Source of the DNA: Cytidiella melzeri
Lineage: Eukaryota; Basidiomycota; Agaricomycetes; Polyporales; Irpicaceae
DNA: 18,247 nucleotides
Reading direction: 5' to 3'
Assembly: GCA_022592445.1 (NCBI GenBank)
Contig: JABYQR010000582.1
Coordinates: 1 to 18,247, forward strand
Shown here: positions 1 through 9,375 of the stretch, one piece after another
How positions within the stretch are numbered: position 1 is the first letter of the stretch
Layout of the letters: each line of letters begins with the position of its first letter
Notes under the pieces: generated by a model
Database searches by the model: none
The model's input: only the letters and a program-made list of their open reading frames with translations
What the model was told of the DNA's origin: nothing
Program-made: the position numbers and the translations under genes

Positions 1-1920
1 AATGAGTTGAGAGGAATGTAATAGCTGTGAGAATAATATCAGCACAACTACACAACGCAAGCTCCACACAAACAATGTGTACTTACCGGCCAGCGCTCAA
101 CTGAAGCAATGGAAGGACTTGGGGCAATGGTTATCAAGGTACAAGGATGGTGGAAAGGGGCATTATATCTCTTGGGGTCTGTGCTGATGTATGGTGTGAA
201 AACCAGTTATAAGTGTCAGGGATATAGGGGTGTAGAGAGCTATAATTAAGTTTCACATCAGGCTTGTGGCATAAAGCACTGCTGTTTGAAACTTCAACCT
301 CAAACTTCAACAAAGCTTCATCAAGGGGTTCATCAAGGGGGTGGGGATGTTTTGTTGAAACTAATCTCCAAAACATGTTGCAAATGTCCTGCCAACATGG
401 GGCTGTGCAGTACGGTCCATGCATGCTCCATGTTGATGTGAGGAGCCTCAAACCAGAACATGGGAATTGGAGGAAGCAAAACAAATGGATAAGGAGATGC
501 AGTAGGCAAAGCCAAGTATAAGTCCACAGTAGAATCCATAACCCAGTAAATGATTCATTGTGATAGTAGATTTTAAAACCAAAGTTGACTCTAAGCAAGT
601 AAGAATGAGGGTGTAGGCAATGAATGGCCACCACAGGCTCTCTACCACAGCTACAAGCAGAGCAGAGCATATTTTGAGAAGCAGGCTTTAGGAAAACCCC
701 ACATATCACCAAAATAAACAAATGATTAGCTACCATATTAAATTCCAGCATGTAATATAAAGTCAGCCTTACCTTATTACACTTTATCTTGGACCTGCCA
801 GGTTTATAATACCCAACACTCATTATATTGGTCTGCAGATGATATTATGATGATTCACTGTATACATTATAATGGTATGCGTAGGTGAGGGTATTAGGAC
901 ATTCAATAATACATTTTCTACTGCAACTGTTGACATCATTCATTTCTGAGTTGCTCAGTAATCAAACCCGTGCACATTATGTGAGAGGCTCAGCACTGCA
1001 ACCACTGCAGTACATTGCCCTATCATCAATTATACAGCTAATTTATATGTACAGCACCACAGAATTAATCACATATCTATCTTAGCATTCAAGTGAATGA
1101 CATGCATCATATCTCAGCTACTGCATATTTTCTTAGCATACAACGCAATATATTGCTGCCACTCCACATTGTCAGGCATTTCAAATTACAGGTCATGTTA
1201 GCTGCCATTGTGTAGCATTGTAATCTCTAGCTAATTTCTGAGTTGCGCGGTAAACTCTCGCTGTGCAATATAAAGTATAATCTTTTTTTTGACTATTGAC
1301 TAATTACCTAATGCAGCAGTGCTATGAAAAAAACCAGGCCCAAGCAGGAAATGCTGAGAGTCGGAAGCCTACTGTAGAGAGGATTCTATAAACCAAAGCA
1401 CAAGGTCAGGAAGAGATGGTCTGGATAATTGAATGATGAGTAGAACTGGTTGTTGAAGGTAACATTCCTGACAATGATTACGGCAGCAAAGAATGCAACA
1501 GCTTGAAGGAGCTAAATGACTTCCCAGACAAGTAATGTTGGGTCAGCTGAGAAAAGCAAGTGAGTGTGGGAATTGTTTTACCTTGGAAGAACACTTGAAT
1601 CTGACCTGTTACAATTTCAGAAGAGTGAAGAATTGTTCGAGTGCATGCCAGCACTTTGAGCTCTTACAACATGTTACTGTGGGAGTAAGGCAAGCAAGTG
1701 GCAGGATACAATTTCTGAAGCCCCAAATATAATTTACAGTATGAATATATTGCACATTTTGGATCCAAAATAGTTGTTAAGTTGGTAGTAAAGCATGTAT
1801 ATATTTCAACTGAACATTTGCATTGTTATCAAACTGTCATTATCAGTATGTATCTCATTCTGAATCCATATATGAGCATTTTTGCAACTTGCAGGAGATG
1901 GGCCAACAAGTGGCAAGTTG
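1..1920. other. No supportable gene; AT-rich intergenic or decayed repeat DNA
   Basis: I recognise no protein family here on either strand. The longest open frame is on the minus strand at 134-823 (229 codons). It is rich in Cys, Trp, His and Leu, has no recognisable motif and reads like a chance frame. Short relics of the dispersed repeat described below appear at about 1688-1722 and 1905-1921, as variants of a GCAAGTGGCAAG..ACAATT..CTGAAG phrase. A short plus-strand run near 1450-1530 can be read as a protein-like string but is bounded by stops on both sides. Most likely this is old repeat-derived intergenic DNA. Confidence 0.5.
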
Positions 1921-1921
1921 A

Positions 1922-2865
1922 TAGCATTAGCAAGGCCAGCAAGTGGCAAGTACAATTCTGGAAGATAATGAAATATTACTCTTTGAGCCCAGATTTGTAA
2001 GTAAACTTGCTGCTGGTAACAGCTTTATCAAGTAATTTTGTTGTGAATAGCTTCTTTGATGTATAGTAAGCTGGCAGTTTGTCCTCACTGGAGCACACAA
2101 TGAAAGTGGAAAGGAAAAGGACTGTGCTGTATTTTTTGAAATGCAATATTAAGTGTGAGTACAGAATTAATACAAGTTTGTGGAGTAGAGCGTAGAGATA
2201 AAAATTGTTTGACACGTGTCTTCTTTGTAACAGTTTTGAATTATGTTGAATAATCTAGATACAATTTGGGTAAACTGCAGGAGCAGGGTTACAAGTGATT
2301 TTGTTACTGATAGCAAATTGATCAAGTCATATAGCCCAAAATAGTTGAACAAGAGACTTTGTTACCAAAAAGAACCTCAGTAAACTCTTTTGTTCCTGGT
2401 AAGAACCTTGCCAGGTATCTGGCCATGGATATTGACAGTATTAAGGGCATTTGCTATTGGTGACACCTTTGATAAGCAACTTGATCTGGGATAAAGTGAC
2501 TGTACTACAATTGATAAGTTTGTTTGCGAGAAAAGGAGCCATACATTGATAAAGGTAGTCACTAATGATAGCAAGGGGCTTCACATATCTTATCATTGAT
2601 CTTGTGCAGTGGTCAATGCTGATGTCATATAATTACTTGCTTCAATAATGAAGGGCGTGAGGGTGTCTCATTAGATAAACTCCCAGAACATGTTACATGT
2701 GTCATGTTGATGTCTGAACTGCCTCATCCCCATTGGTTTTACCACAGGCTGTGTTCTGATTATAACTCCTGTTTGGATAGAAACTAGTAGTTGAGAAACT
2801 TTGTGGAACAATAAGACGCAGTGCTCACTGCTGATGCAACCACAAATTCACATGATCCAAGAATG
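1922..2865 (+). repeat. Dispersed repeat family, copy A (single 3' unit)
   Basis: This stretch matches 12186-13054 along its whole length with scattered substitutions and small indels. Shared landmarks in order are: the AGCAAGGCC-GCAAG-GGCAAG start; GATTTGTAAGTAAACTTG; the GTTTGTGGAGTAGAG segment; AATAATCTAGATACAATTTGG; GACACCTTTGATA; GGGATAAAGTGACTGTA; and GGGTGTCTCATTAGAT. It ends with one copy (about 2705-2850) of the ~143-bp unit that is tandemly multiplied in copy B. No frame stays open through it and the copies differ without codon periodicity that I can see, so I treat it as non-coding. It has no recognised class: no terminal inverted repeat, poly-A tail or LTR border is evident. The orientation label is arbitrary and is the same for all three copies. 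Confidence 0.8.
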
Positions 2866-3239
2866 TAGGGGTTGAGGATGTTCTGTTAGCTTCCAAAGTA
2901 CTGGTAATTCTTCCTTGAGTGACTTTTCTCCAGTGGACTGGTCATAACTTGCTAAATTCCACTTCATTTTACAGGATTTTGGTACCAGGATGTTGCTACA
3001 ATATGGGGCTATCCAATGGTGTAAACATGTACAGATTTGTACCCATATGCAGTCTATAAAAGTCAAAAAGTGCATTTTGATTGCAGAAGTGATCTGATAC
3101 TAAGTTATAAAGGGCTGGTAGCAAAGTCAGTGTGATGCTATCAACTGTATTTATTGTTTTGGTATTGAAACTGTTACTGTCTATATTCTTCTATCAAATC
3201 CCTACACTTTGGGGGACAAAAAGGTCACATCTGAAAAAG
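2866..3239. other. Unassigned sequence between repeat copy A and the Gypsy relic
   Basis: No gene is recognised here. The segment probably includes degraded upstream Gypsy sequence (gag or early protease), because the plus-strand frame that carries the protease relic is open from 3132. I see no CCHC zinc knuckle or other gag signature, and the canonical D-S/T-G protease active site is not visible. Confidence 0.4.
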
Positions 3240-3353
3240 CATCAATGTGCTGGAGCACACTGGAACAATTCTTCTTCATTCTTCAGGAATTGCAATGGAA
3301 CCCCAAATCAAGATGGGGTGATAGATAAAGTTGTTATTCTCAACATGAAGATA

Positions 3354-3358
3354 GGCAA
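3354..3358. repeat. Target-site duplication GGCAA, left copy
   Basis: Five bases identical to 4136-4140 directly abut the TG and CA ends of the solo LTR. Five bp is the usual Ty3/Gypsy integrase stagger. The right copy is in codon phase with the left. Confidence 0.85.
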
Positions 3359-4135
3359 TGTCGCGGAGCGACTGCTGATAGACTGATAAACCCTAAACAA
3401 GGGTGAAGTAGATACGAGGGGGAAGTGGAAGGGGATCTCCAACGACGACAGCAAGGTCAAAGTCGATGATAAGCAGGCAAGCAGGCACAGAGGCCGGATA
3501 CTAGCAGTGCAAATGACAGAGTTAATATGGTATGATACTAAGTTACATGCAGTAACTCACCTAGCAGTGCAAATGACAGAGAGGTCAAGATGCAGAGCTA
3601 GGGAGGGTAAGGTCTACTATATATACTGTGGCTGGGTGGTCTGTGCACAAGTTCCCACACTAGGGACTGGAGTAACTGTGGGGCTGGAGTAACAATAGAA
3701 CAATAAGGGACCAGGGTAACTGTCAAGGACCTGAGTAACTGTCAAGGACCAGGGTACATAGAACAATAGAGTTAGAACAATAGAACAATAGAACAATAGA
3801 AGCTGGGGGAATCCCTGGGGAATCCCTAACAATAGATAAAAGACAATAGTCGAAAGACAATAGAACAATAAGATCTGGGGGAACTCCTGGGGAATCCCTA
3901 TCAATGGAGGAGGAACAATAGAACAATAGCCTAGGTTGATCTGGAACCGCTCCAGACTGAGTCTAGGGTTTGGGTCTGGACTATTGATAAATAAGGCAGG
4001 ATGTCATGTGACCCGGGTTAGGGTTAGGTCTGGTAACACTCCTAGCCGGAAAATAAGTGCTCTAAATAGGCGCTTAAGGCTGTAAACTTGTGACAATGTT
4101 GGAAAAATCCGGTTTCTGTTGGACTATCCATGTCA
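3359..4135 (-). mobile_element. Solo LTR inserted in the Gypsy protease (777 bp, TG..CA)
   Basis: The segment begins TGTCGCGG and ends CCATGTCA, and is flanked by the exact 5-bp duplication GGCAA (3354-3358 and 4136-4140). The host frame ends on Gly-Asn of MKIGN on the left and resumes at the same Gly-Asn of GNHKER on the right, so one GGCAA plus the LTR is precisely the inserted DNA. Minus orientation is inferred: read that way it has a TATATATA box (plus 3615-3625) about 260 bp before a pyrimidine-rich end, like the other LTR here. It holds a 21-bp direct repeat at 3501-3521 and 3561-3581, an octamer array (3692-3930) and an AGCGCC-rich U3-like start. No internal retrotransposon sequence remains, so it is a solo LTR left by LTR-LTR recombination. 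The terminal inverted match beyond TG..CA is weak. Confidence 0.85.
3692..3930. repeat. AACAATAG-type octamer array with duplicated GGGGAATCCC boxes
   Basis: Inside the 777-bp solo LTR, GAACAATA/AACAATAG octamers recur about ten times (clusters near 3690-3705, 3759-3800, 3828-3870 and 3911-3928). They are interleaved with two copies of a CTGGGGGAA-CTGGGGAATCCCT block (about 3803-3827 and 3875-3899) and three GTCAAGGACC/GACCAGGGTA repeats (3710-3757). This looks like U3 enhancer-type repeats or slippage expansion. The octamer complement (TATTGTTC) also occurs near 7284 and 7389, in the LTR-like region. Confidence 0.7.
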
Positions 4136-4140
4136 GGCAA
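4136..4140. repeat. Target-site duplication GGCAA, right copy
   Basis: This matches 3354-3358 exactly. It is followed by CC, which completes the Asn codon and continues into His-Lys-Glu-Arg, as expected for the protease. The ATG at 4130-4132 just before it belongs to the LTR, not to the protease. Confidence 0.85.
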
Positions 4141-5330
4141 CCACAAAGAGAGAACCATCTTCACGGTAACCAATATTGGACCTGAGGATGTTATCATAGG
4201 AATCAGTTGGTTGTGGTACCACAACCCCATCATTGATTGGTATGAAGAGATTATCAGGATGGATGGATGTCCTGATGCGTGTAAACCCAGTGAACAGGTT
4301 GAGGAAGCAAAGAGGCTTCAGCTAGGAGAACAGCTGAATCTTAACAGCAGAAGAGGACGCCAGGACTGCAGAAGGCTGTGAAACAGCTTCTGTATTCTCA
4401 TGTGGAGACAGAGGAAGCTGAAGAAGAAGTTGAGAAAACCACAGAAGGTTCAAAAAGTTTGGACACAGCTGAGTTGCTGAGATTACAGGCACAAGCAACC
4501 ACTCAGCTTGGGGGAAAAGAAACTCCACAACATATTGTACACTTGTGTCCTATACTGTTAATACACCAAGGTGAAAATCTGCTTACATTGGAAGGGTACA
4601 CATACTCCAATGAGCTGGCAACAGCTGAAAACCGTGCAAAACTAGTTAAGACTTTTAGAGAGATGGTACCCGAGCAACACTGCCAACATGCTCACATCTC
4701 TTTAGAAACAGAGTATCATTGACTCCCAGAACACAAGTTGTACAATCATGCAATTAGGTTAGTTTCTGAAGCAGAGATATTCTGCTCAAAGGTTTATTTG
4801 TTATCACAACCTGAGCAAGCAGAACTTGATAAGTTCATAAGAGAGAGCTTGGAGAAAGGGTATATTTATATTTGACTGTCAAAGTCCCCAATGGCATCAC
4901 CCTTCCTCTTTGTCAAAAGGAAAGATGGGAAGCTAGGTCCAGTACAGGATTACCAAAAGCTGAACAATGTCACAATTAAGAATTGTTACCCCCTACCGCT
5001 GATATGCAAGCTTCTGGACCAACTCAAGGATGCTTGGTCCTTCCACAAACTAGATGTCAGATGGGGATACAACAATTTTTGTATCAAACAGAGAGATGAG
5101 CACAAGGTGGCATTTGTCAACAATTGTGTACTCTTTGAACCCATGGTCATGTTCTCTGGTTTTATCAACTCTCTGGCCACATTCTAGAACATGATGAACA
5201 ACATCTTTGTTGACCTCATAGCCAAGTGCAATATCACTGTGTATCTAGATAAAATTCTCGAAGAAGATAGCAGAACATTGTGAAGTAGTGCATGAAGTTC
5301 TGAGGCAACTGAGATAACATGATTTGTTCC

Positions 5331-5335
5331 TAGAA
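5331..5335. repeat. Target-site duplication TAGAA, left copy
   Basis: This is identical to 5836-5840 and directly abuts the TG end of the 500-bp LTR. Confidence 0.93.
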
Positions 5336-5835
5336 TGTCACGAACATGCACACTTTTTACTTTTCTTTTACTTTTATTTTTCCTTATCTTATCTTATCGA
5401 TGGCACATGGCTCCTGCATGTGATCAAGTACATGTGACAGACTGGTCACATGATCATAGAAGGTGCTGGAACATTGTGGAACATTGTAGAACATCGCACC
5501 ATAGCACACCATATGTTCCCACAGCAGTGTTAGGAGTACAGACCCGGTACCAGGGGTCCTTGTCTGAGATGTATATAAACCCACCTTGTAGCTCCCTAAA
5601 GACCTCAGATTCTACCTCCTGGTCTTTAGGTGACGTCCACCTTGTACTAGGTCTATCACTGTACTAATATATCCTGGTCTTTAGCTTATTGTTAGCTGCT
5701 CCCTCGTCGTCGTTTCTCCTTCATTATCATCATCATCTTCCCTGTCGTCATCGTCCACGCAAGTTCACTCATCGTTCCTTCCCCCCCCCGTCATCACTTC
5801 CTCGCTCTTCATAGAGTTTGGTTGTGTTCCTGACA
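5336..5835 (+). mobile_element. Solo LTR inserted between reverse transcriptase and RNase H (500 bp)
   Basis: The termini are TGTCACGAACA and TGTTCCTGACA, an imperfect inverted repeat (TGTCAsGAACA) typical of Ty3/Gypsy LTRs. It is flanked by the perfect 5-bp duplication TAGAA (5331-5335 and 5836-5840). Removing the LTR plus one TAGAA rejoins Phe-Leu-Glu to Pro-Glu-Lys-Cys, the usual reverse transcriptase thumb/connection sequence, in frame. Plus orientation is inferred from a TATATAAA box at 5572-5579 followed by a pyrimidine-rich U5-like stretch (5700-5815). Its length and termini differ from the 777-bp LTR, so it comes from a separate family or subfamily. Confidence 0.95.
5572..5579 (+). 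promoter_or_regulatory. TATA box of the 500-bp LTR
   Basis: TATATAAA lies 236 bp into the LTR and about 256 bp before its end, in the usual place for an LTR-driven RNA polymerase II promoter. The assignment rests on motif and position only. Confidence 0.5.
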
Positions 5836-5840
5836 TAGAA
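5836..5840. repeat. Target-site duplication TAGAA, right copy
   Basis: This is identical to 5331-5335 and follows the terminal CA of the LTR. The host reading frame continues with CCTGAGAAATGC. Confidence 0.93.
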
Positions 5841-6366
5841 CCTGAGAAATGCAAATTCAAACACTTTGAAACAGAATATCTTGGTGTGATCATTGGTCAC
5901 AATCAGTTACACATGAATCTGGTCAAATTAAAGGCAGTTGCTGAGTGGTCCATGGTGCAAAATGTCAAACATCCACCAATTCCGTGGGTTTGCAAAATTC
6001 CATCAAAGGTTCATCAAAGACTTTGGCAAGATATGCAAACTGTTAGACCATCCCACAGGTAAAGTTACCTGGACATGGGGAGTAGAAGAACAGTCAGCTA
6101 TTGATGAGCTCCAACAACACTTTGTTGAAGCTCTGGTGTTAGCAATGTGGGGTTTTGACAGACCCACGCATTTGGAAATGGATGCATCAGGGTTTGCCAT
6201 AGGCGGCATACCTGAAAAACAAGCTGAAGACAGCACGTGGCACCCAGTAGCTTACCAGTCTGAAGGAATGACCAAAACAGAACAGAACTACAAGGTATAA
6301 AATTGTGAGCTCTGTCACAGATTTTCAATGTTTCTACAAGACTTGCCTTACCAGGCAACGGTATTA

Positions 6367-7004
6367 TTGGGAATATTTAAGCGCTTATCCAGCGCTTATC
6401 TGGTGTCTATTTAGGTACTTATCTGGCGCTTATTTATGCGCTTACTCTCAGTACCTATCAATTGATGCGCTGATGCGACATCTGTCTCTGATGCGCTGAT
6501 GCACTCCTTTCCTTATCTGTGTATCACATGATAGAACTCTCTGGAACCTTGTGGAACATGCCGGAACTATGATGTCATAGTATAGAACATTCCATCAGAT
6601 GATGTCACAGCTCTTAGAACCTTCTGGAAAAGTCTAGCCTTGTCTTAGAACAAGCTAGAACAAGTCTAGCCTTGGGACTGGATCATGGGGTCAGGTCATG
6701 GGGACAATTGCTATTGGTTGATTATTGAAGTGGCACCACTAGGGCATAGGGCATGCTTAGTAAGGTAGATTACTTCGCTTACTCATGTAGGTATTAGGGG
6801 TCTTAGGGTAGTACCTGGGGTCCTCCCCTTCATGTATATATAGAGGCACTCCTGAGGGCATATCCCCTCAGTCTTATCCACTCTGTTGAACTAGGACTAC
6901 TCAGTACCTCACAGTACTTCGCTCACCATTTTTCTTACTCTCTATCTCACTCAATCTCCCCAAGTTTATCAACTTATCTGGTGAGTAGTCACCTAACCGT
7001 TACA
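6367..7004 (+). mobile_element. LTR-like segment with TATA box, borders unresolved
   Basis: The RNase H relic stops making sense at about 6366 (TVL) and is replaced by AGCGCTTATC-type repeats (6378-6450), like the U3 start of the minus-strand LTR at 4060-4080. GGAAC-rich motifs follow (6530-6660), then TATATATA at 6835-6842, and CCTCAGTCTTATCCACTCTGT downstream, a phrase nearly repeated at 7496-7515. The sequence reaches a CCGTTACA end at 7004. This is LTR architecture (U3, TATA, pyrimidine-rich U5, CA end). I could not find a matching target duplication or a convincing TGTAACGG start; the nearest is CAACGG at 6355, inside the RNase H relic. It may be truncated or itself nested. Confidence 0.45.
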
Positions 7005-7564
7005 ATAACTAGTTGTTGTCCTTACACTTGCCTTGATGATCCAACTTGTCTTTCCTCCTTTATTCCCTGATCCTCATTGCCTCCGTTTAACACGGACTAT
7101 TATGTCATTAGTAACCTTCTTGTTTTCCATTCAAACCTTGGACCTAACTCTGATTGATTACCATTGCCTTGGTTCCACCCTCCGCCTTTCCATACCTTCA
7201 TTACCGTTCCATCAGGTCCAACCCTGTCTATCCCCTGTTTCGGGCCCAACCCCGTCTATCCCCTGTTTCAGGTTTAACCCCTTTTCTATTGTTCTATGAC
7301 TCATGATCCATCTTTCTATTGCCCCTTGCTCCCGCGCCTTGATGATCTTTTCTCCCATTCGCTTGCCAAAGCAAATATTATTCTCTGTCTATTGTTCTTC
7401 CTTTCCACTGCTTTTATTGCTTACCACTGTGTCAGACTGGTCCCAAAGTAGCTAGGTCAACATGTATAAATAGCCGCTAGAAATGGGGCTAGAACCTCAG
7501 TCTATCCACTTTGTATCATTATTCCTTCTATTGATCCATCATCTGTCTGCCATTGTGCTTGACA
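7005..7564 (+). mobile_element. Second LTR-like fragment with TATA box, left border unresolved
   Basis: A pyrimidine-rich stretch contains a tandem GTCTATCCCCTGTTTC repeat (about 7226-7270). It leads to TATAAATAG near 7464-7472, CCTCAGTCTATCCACTTTGT (7496-7515) and a CTTGACA end at 7564. The TATA-to-CA spacing (~95 bp) and the shared initiator-like phrase with 6860-6885 suggest the 3' part of a related LTR. I found no start and no target duplication, so it could be a truncated LTR or leader sequence. Confidence 0.35.
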
Positions 7565-8615
7565 GTGACCACGCGGCCTAGACCATCATTTGACCTTGTG
7601 TGTAGTTACACCAAGGGGTTCTGACTTGTCAACTTGTCTCTTGACAACAGTCAGTGTTAACAGTATAGTGGTAGCTGCCTGCTGAGCATGGTTATGAGTG
7701 TTGTATGGGTGTGGTACATTGGCCATACTGGTGCTGTCTCGGAGGGATAGGAGCTCGAGAGAACAGCGGATGTCTTCAATTGTTGGTGAGTTGGGAAGTG
7801 TCAATATTTTGGGGTGTCGGCCAAAGGAGAAATATGTTGTTGATCAGACGACACGAGATCCGTCAAAATTCGACTAGTGAGGTAGAGTAAAGTTTGAGTG
7901 GGGGTTCACAGCAACAGAGTAGTCGTAGGGGACTGTGAATAATATGTGATGTTTGTGACCTGTGACAGGAACACTGACGTGACACAAGGAAGAGAGAAGT
8001 GTTTCCGAGGCAAGATCACAGGAATAAGGGGACTGGATATTGCAAAGAATGCTGCCTTCTCGACAGAGCTTGAGAAGGGTTAATATACATGTTTGAGTAG
8101 CTAAGTGCTGAACGTGAAAGACCATGAATAACAAATGAAAGGAACACGTAAGAAACAAGGGGAAGTCTTGAGATTGTAGAGGAAGACAATGGTAACAACA
8201 TAGAACAAGAACGAAGCTTATGAAAACCTAGTCTCATTCCCAGACGTTCAGGAGACACTGGTCGCTGCACTTCCAGAGGCAGTTGCCAGGGCTACTGCCA
8301 TTTATAGTAGTTTTGATGGTGCGATTTCAGAATCTAAAATGAGAATTTGATGGTGCGGATTGTAAGTTCTGCAGCAGCAGAACGTCTGGTCTTTTTTGCC
8401 TGTGTGGGGGTAGATCATTCGCGGCATGTCTCGGCAATCACGAAGAAACGTCAAAGATGTTGCGTGTCAATCTTATCTATGCGCGTCAAATGAATACTGA
8501 ATTGCTAACTTACACGTCCGAGTCGGCAGACGCATCATCCCGCCGTTTGACTGTCTCTCGTTCGTGTTTGACCACCTCGTCTCCCTCTCACGTTTAACTC
8601 AGCCGCACATCGACT
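7565..8615. other. No recognised gene; upstream region of the RecQ-like pseudogene
   Basis: I recognise no coding sequence. Minus-strand open frames of 72-94 codons show no motif. The stretch 7640-8280 is purine-rich on the plus strand. The last ~200 bp before the ATG at 8616 should hold the helicase promoter, but I see no clear TATA box. A CT-rich tract (8550-8600, with CTGTCTCTCG and CTCGTCTCCCTCTC) just upstream of the start is the kind often found near fungal transcription starts. Confidence 0.5.
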
Positions 8616-9372
8616 ATGAACTCTGAAGATGAATACAACGTGTTTTTCTTGCTCATTCCGGACGACCAACTGCCTCATGAACCGATTAATAGTCGGCCTT
8701 CCCTCCCTTTGCCTTCAACACCTCGGAGATTGGCTCCAGCTTGCCCACCTTGCAGAAAAGCAACGGAAAACTCAGCACAACCCGAGTCCGACTCAGCACT
8801 ACTCAAGAGGATACAGCCAGACGCTCCCCGGACGAAACTACACGGTCAAACCTACCAGAACTTTGACCGGGTGCAGAAAGCAGCTGCCGACGACTCGGAC
8901 CTGAACTACTCCTCCGCAAACAGACAAAACACCATCACGCGAGAGGTACAGACTTGCTGCAATGGCAAGATCCCTCGATGGTGCCAGACAGATGTGGGGG
9001 AGGCTTTCCTGCTCGGTATGGATGAGATACTTGTATCTGCCACCGGGTGTGGTAAAACTCTCGTGTTTCTGCCATGCCTGCTCGCGGACGACACCAACAA
9101 ATCTCAGCTCGTCATCGTTTCTCCGCTGAACATGCTTGAGAACGACATGGTATGTCTCGATTTACGCTGATACCATTCTTCCCGAACGCGCTGACTATAT
9201 GCATGTCTGCGCAGGCTGCTCGCTGCAACGCAATGGGGCTTCCGGCCCTTGTTGTGAACGCAGAACAATTAGCTGCTGACAAAACTCTACATCAGGTGCG
9301 TAATCAATGTGGGATATGACTTTTGTCGCATTGCTCACCCCCGTGTACTAGAAACTCCAAGATCATCGGTTT

Positions 9373-9375
9373 TAG
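9373..9375 (+). other. In-frame TAG in RecQ exon 3, also a candidate 3' splice site
   Basis: With the 56-bp intron 9296-9351 removed, exon 3 reads Lys-Leu-Gln-Asp-His-Arg-Phe-stop-Val-Ile-Leu-Thr-Ser-Pro-Glu-Met. Family members usually carry Gln or Arg at the stop position, so CAG to TAG is the simplest origin. The same bases form CGGTTTTAG|GTG, a pyrimidine-led AG. If it is used as the acceptor instead of 9350-9351, the intron becomes 80 bp, 24 nt are lost and the frame is kept without the stop. Confidence 0.75.

Larger units (their letters stand above)
3240..6366 (+). pseudogene. Ty3/Gypsy (Metaviridae-type) pol relic: protease, reverse transcriptase, RNase H
   Basis: This is a decayed retrotransposon polyprotein on the plus strand. 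Order seen: protease flap region (NGTPNQDG, about 3300-3325); protease C-terminal part (TNIGPEDVIIG then HNPIIDW, 4160-4240); linker with KTFREMVPE (about 4650) and ELDKFI (about 4825); reverse transcriptase from ASPFLFVKRKDGK (4894) through DYQKLN, KLDVRWGYNN and LFEPMVMF; then after an insertion PEKCKF, EYLGVII, GFAKF-QRFIKDF and RNase H (LEMDASGFAIGG, WHPVAYQSE, NYKV). It is dead. There are in-frame stops at about 4721, 4874, 5185-5187 and near 5311. The catalytic YLDD box reads YLDK (5242-5253). There is a frameshift near 5960 and probable loss of sequence near 6300. No integrase follows. Two solo LTRs (3359-4135, 5336-5835) interrupt it. The family assignment is secure; the ends are approximate. 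Confidence 0.93.

Noticed and set aside
134..823. 229-codon minus-strand open frame
   Set aside because: No recognisable motif or domain, odd composition (many Cys, Trp, His), and no intron or upstream context. It is most likely a chance frame.
1448..1532. Plus-strand VVEGNIPDND string resembling the VFEGDIPDAD of the KDZ protein
   Set aside because: The likeness is about ten residues, and stops lie on both sides. No other KDZ block is nearby, so it is not enough to call a relic.
4015..4029. GGGTTAGGGTTAGG, two TTAGGG telomere-like units
   Set aside because: Only two units, lying inside the 777-bp LTR. Too short to call an interstitial telomere tract.
4130..4381. Open frame starting at ATG 4130 as an independent protease gene
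   Set aside because: The ATG lies in the last bases of the solo LTR. The true protease frame continues from 3358 across the insertion.
6353..7004. CAACGG at 6355 and CCGTTACA at 7004 as matched LTR ends
   Set aside because: The left site lies in readable RNase H sequence (DLPYQATVL), lacks TG and has no target duplication matching the right flank.
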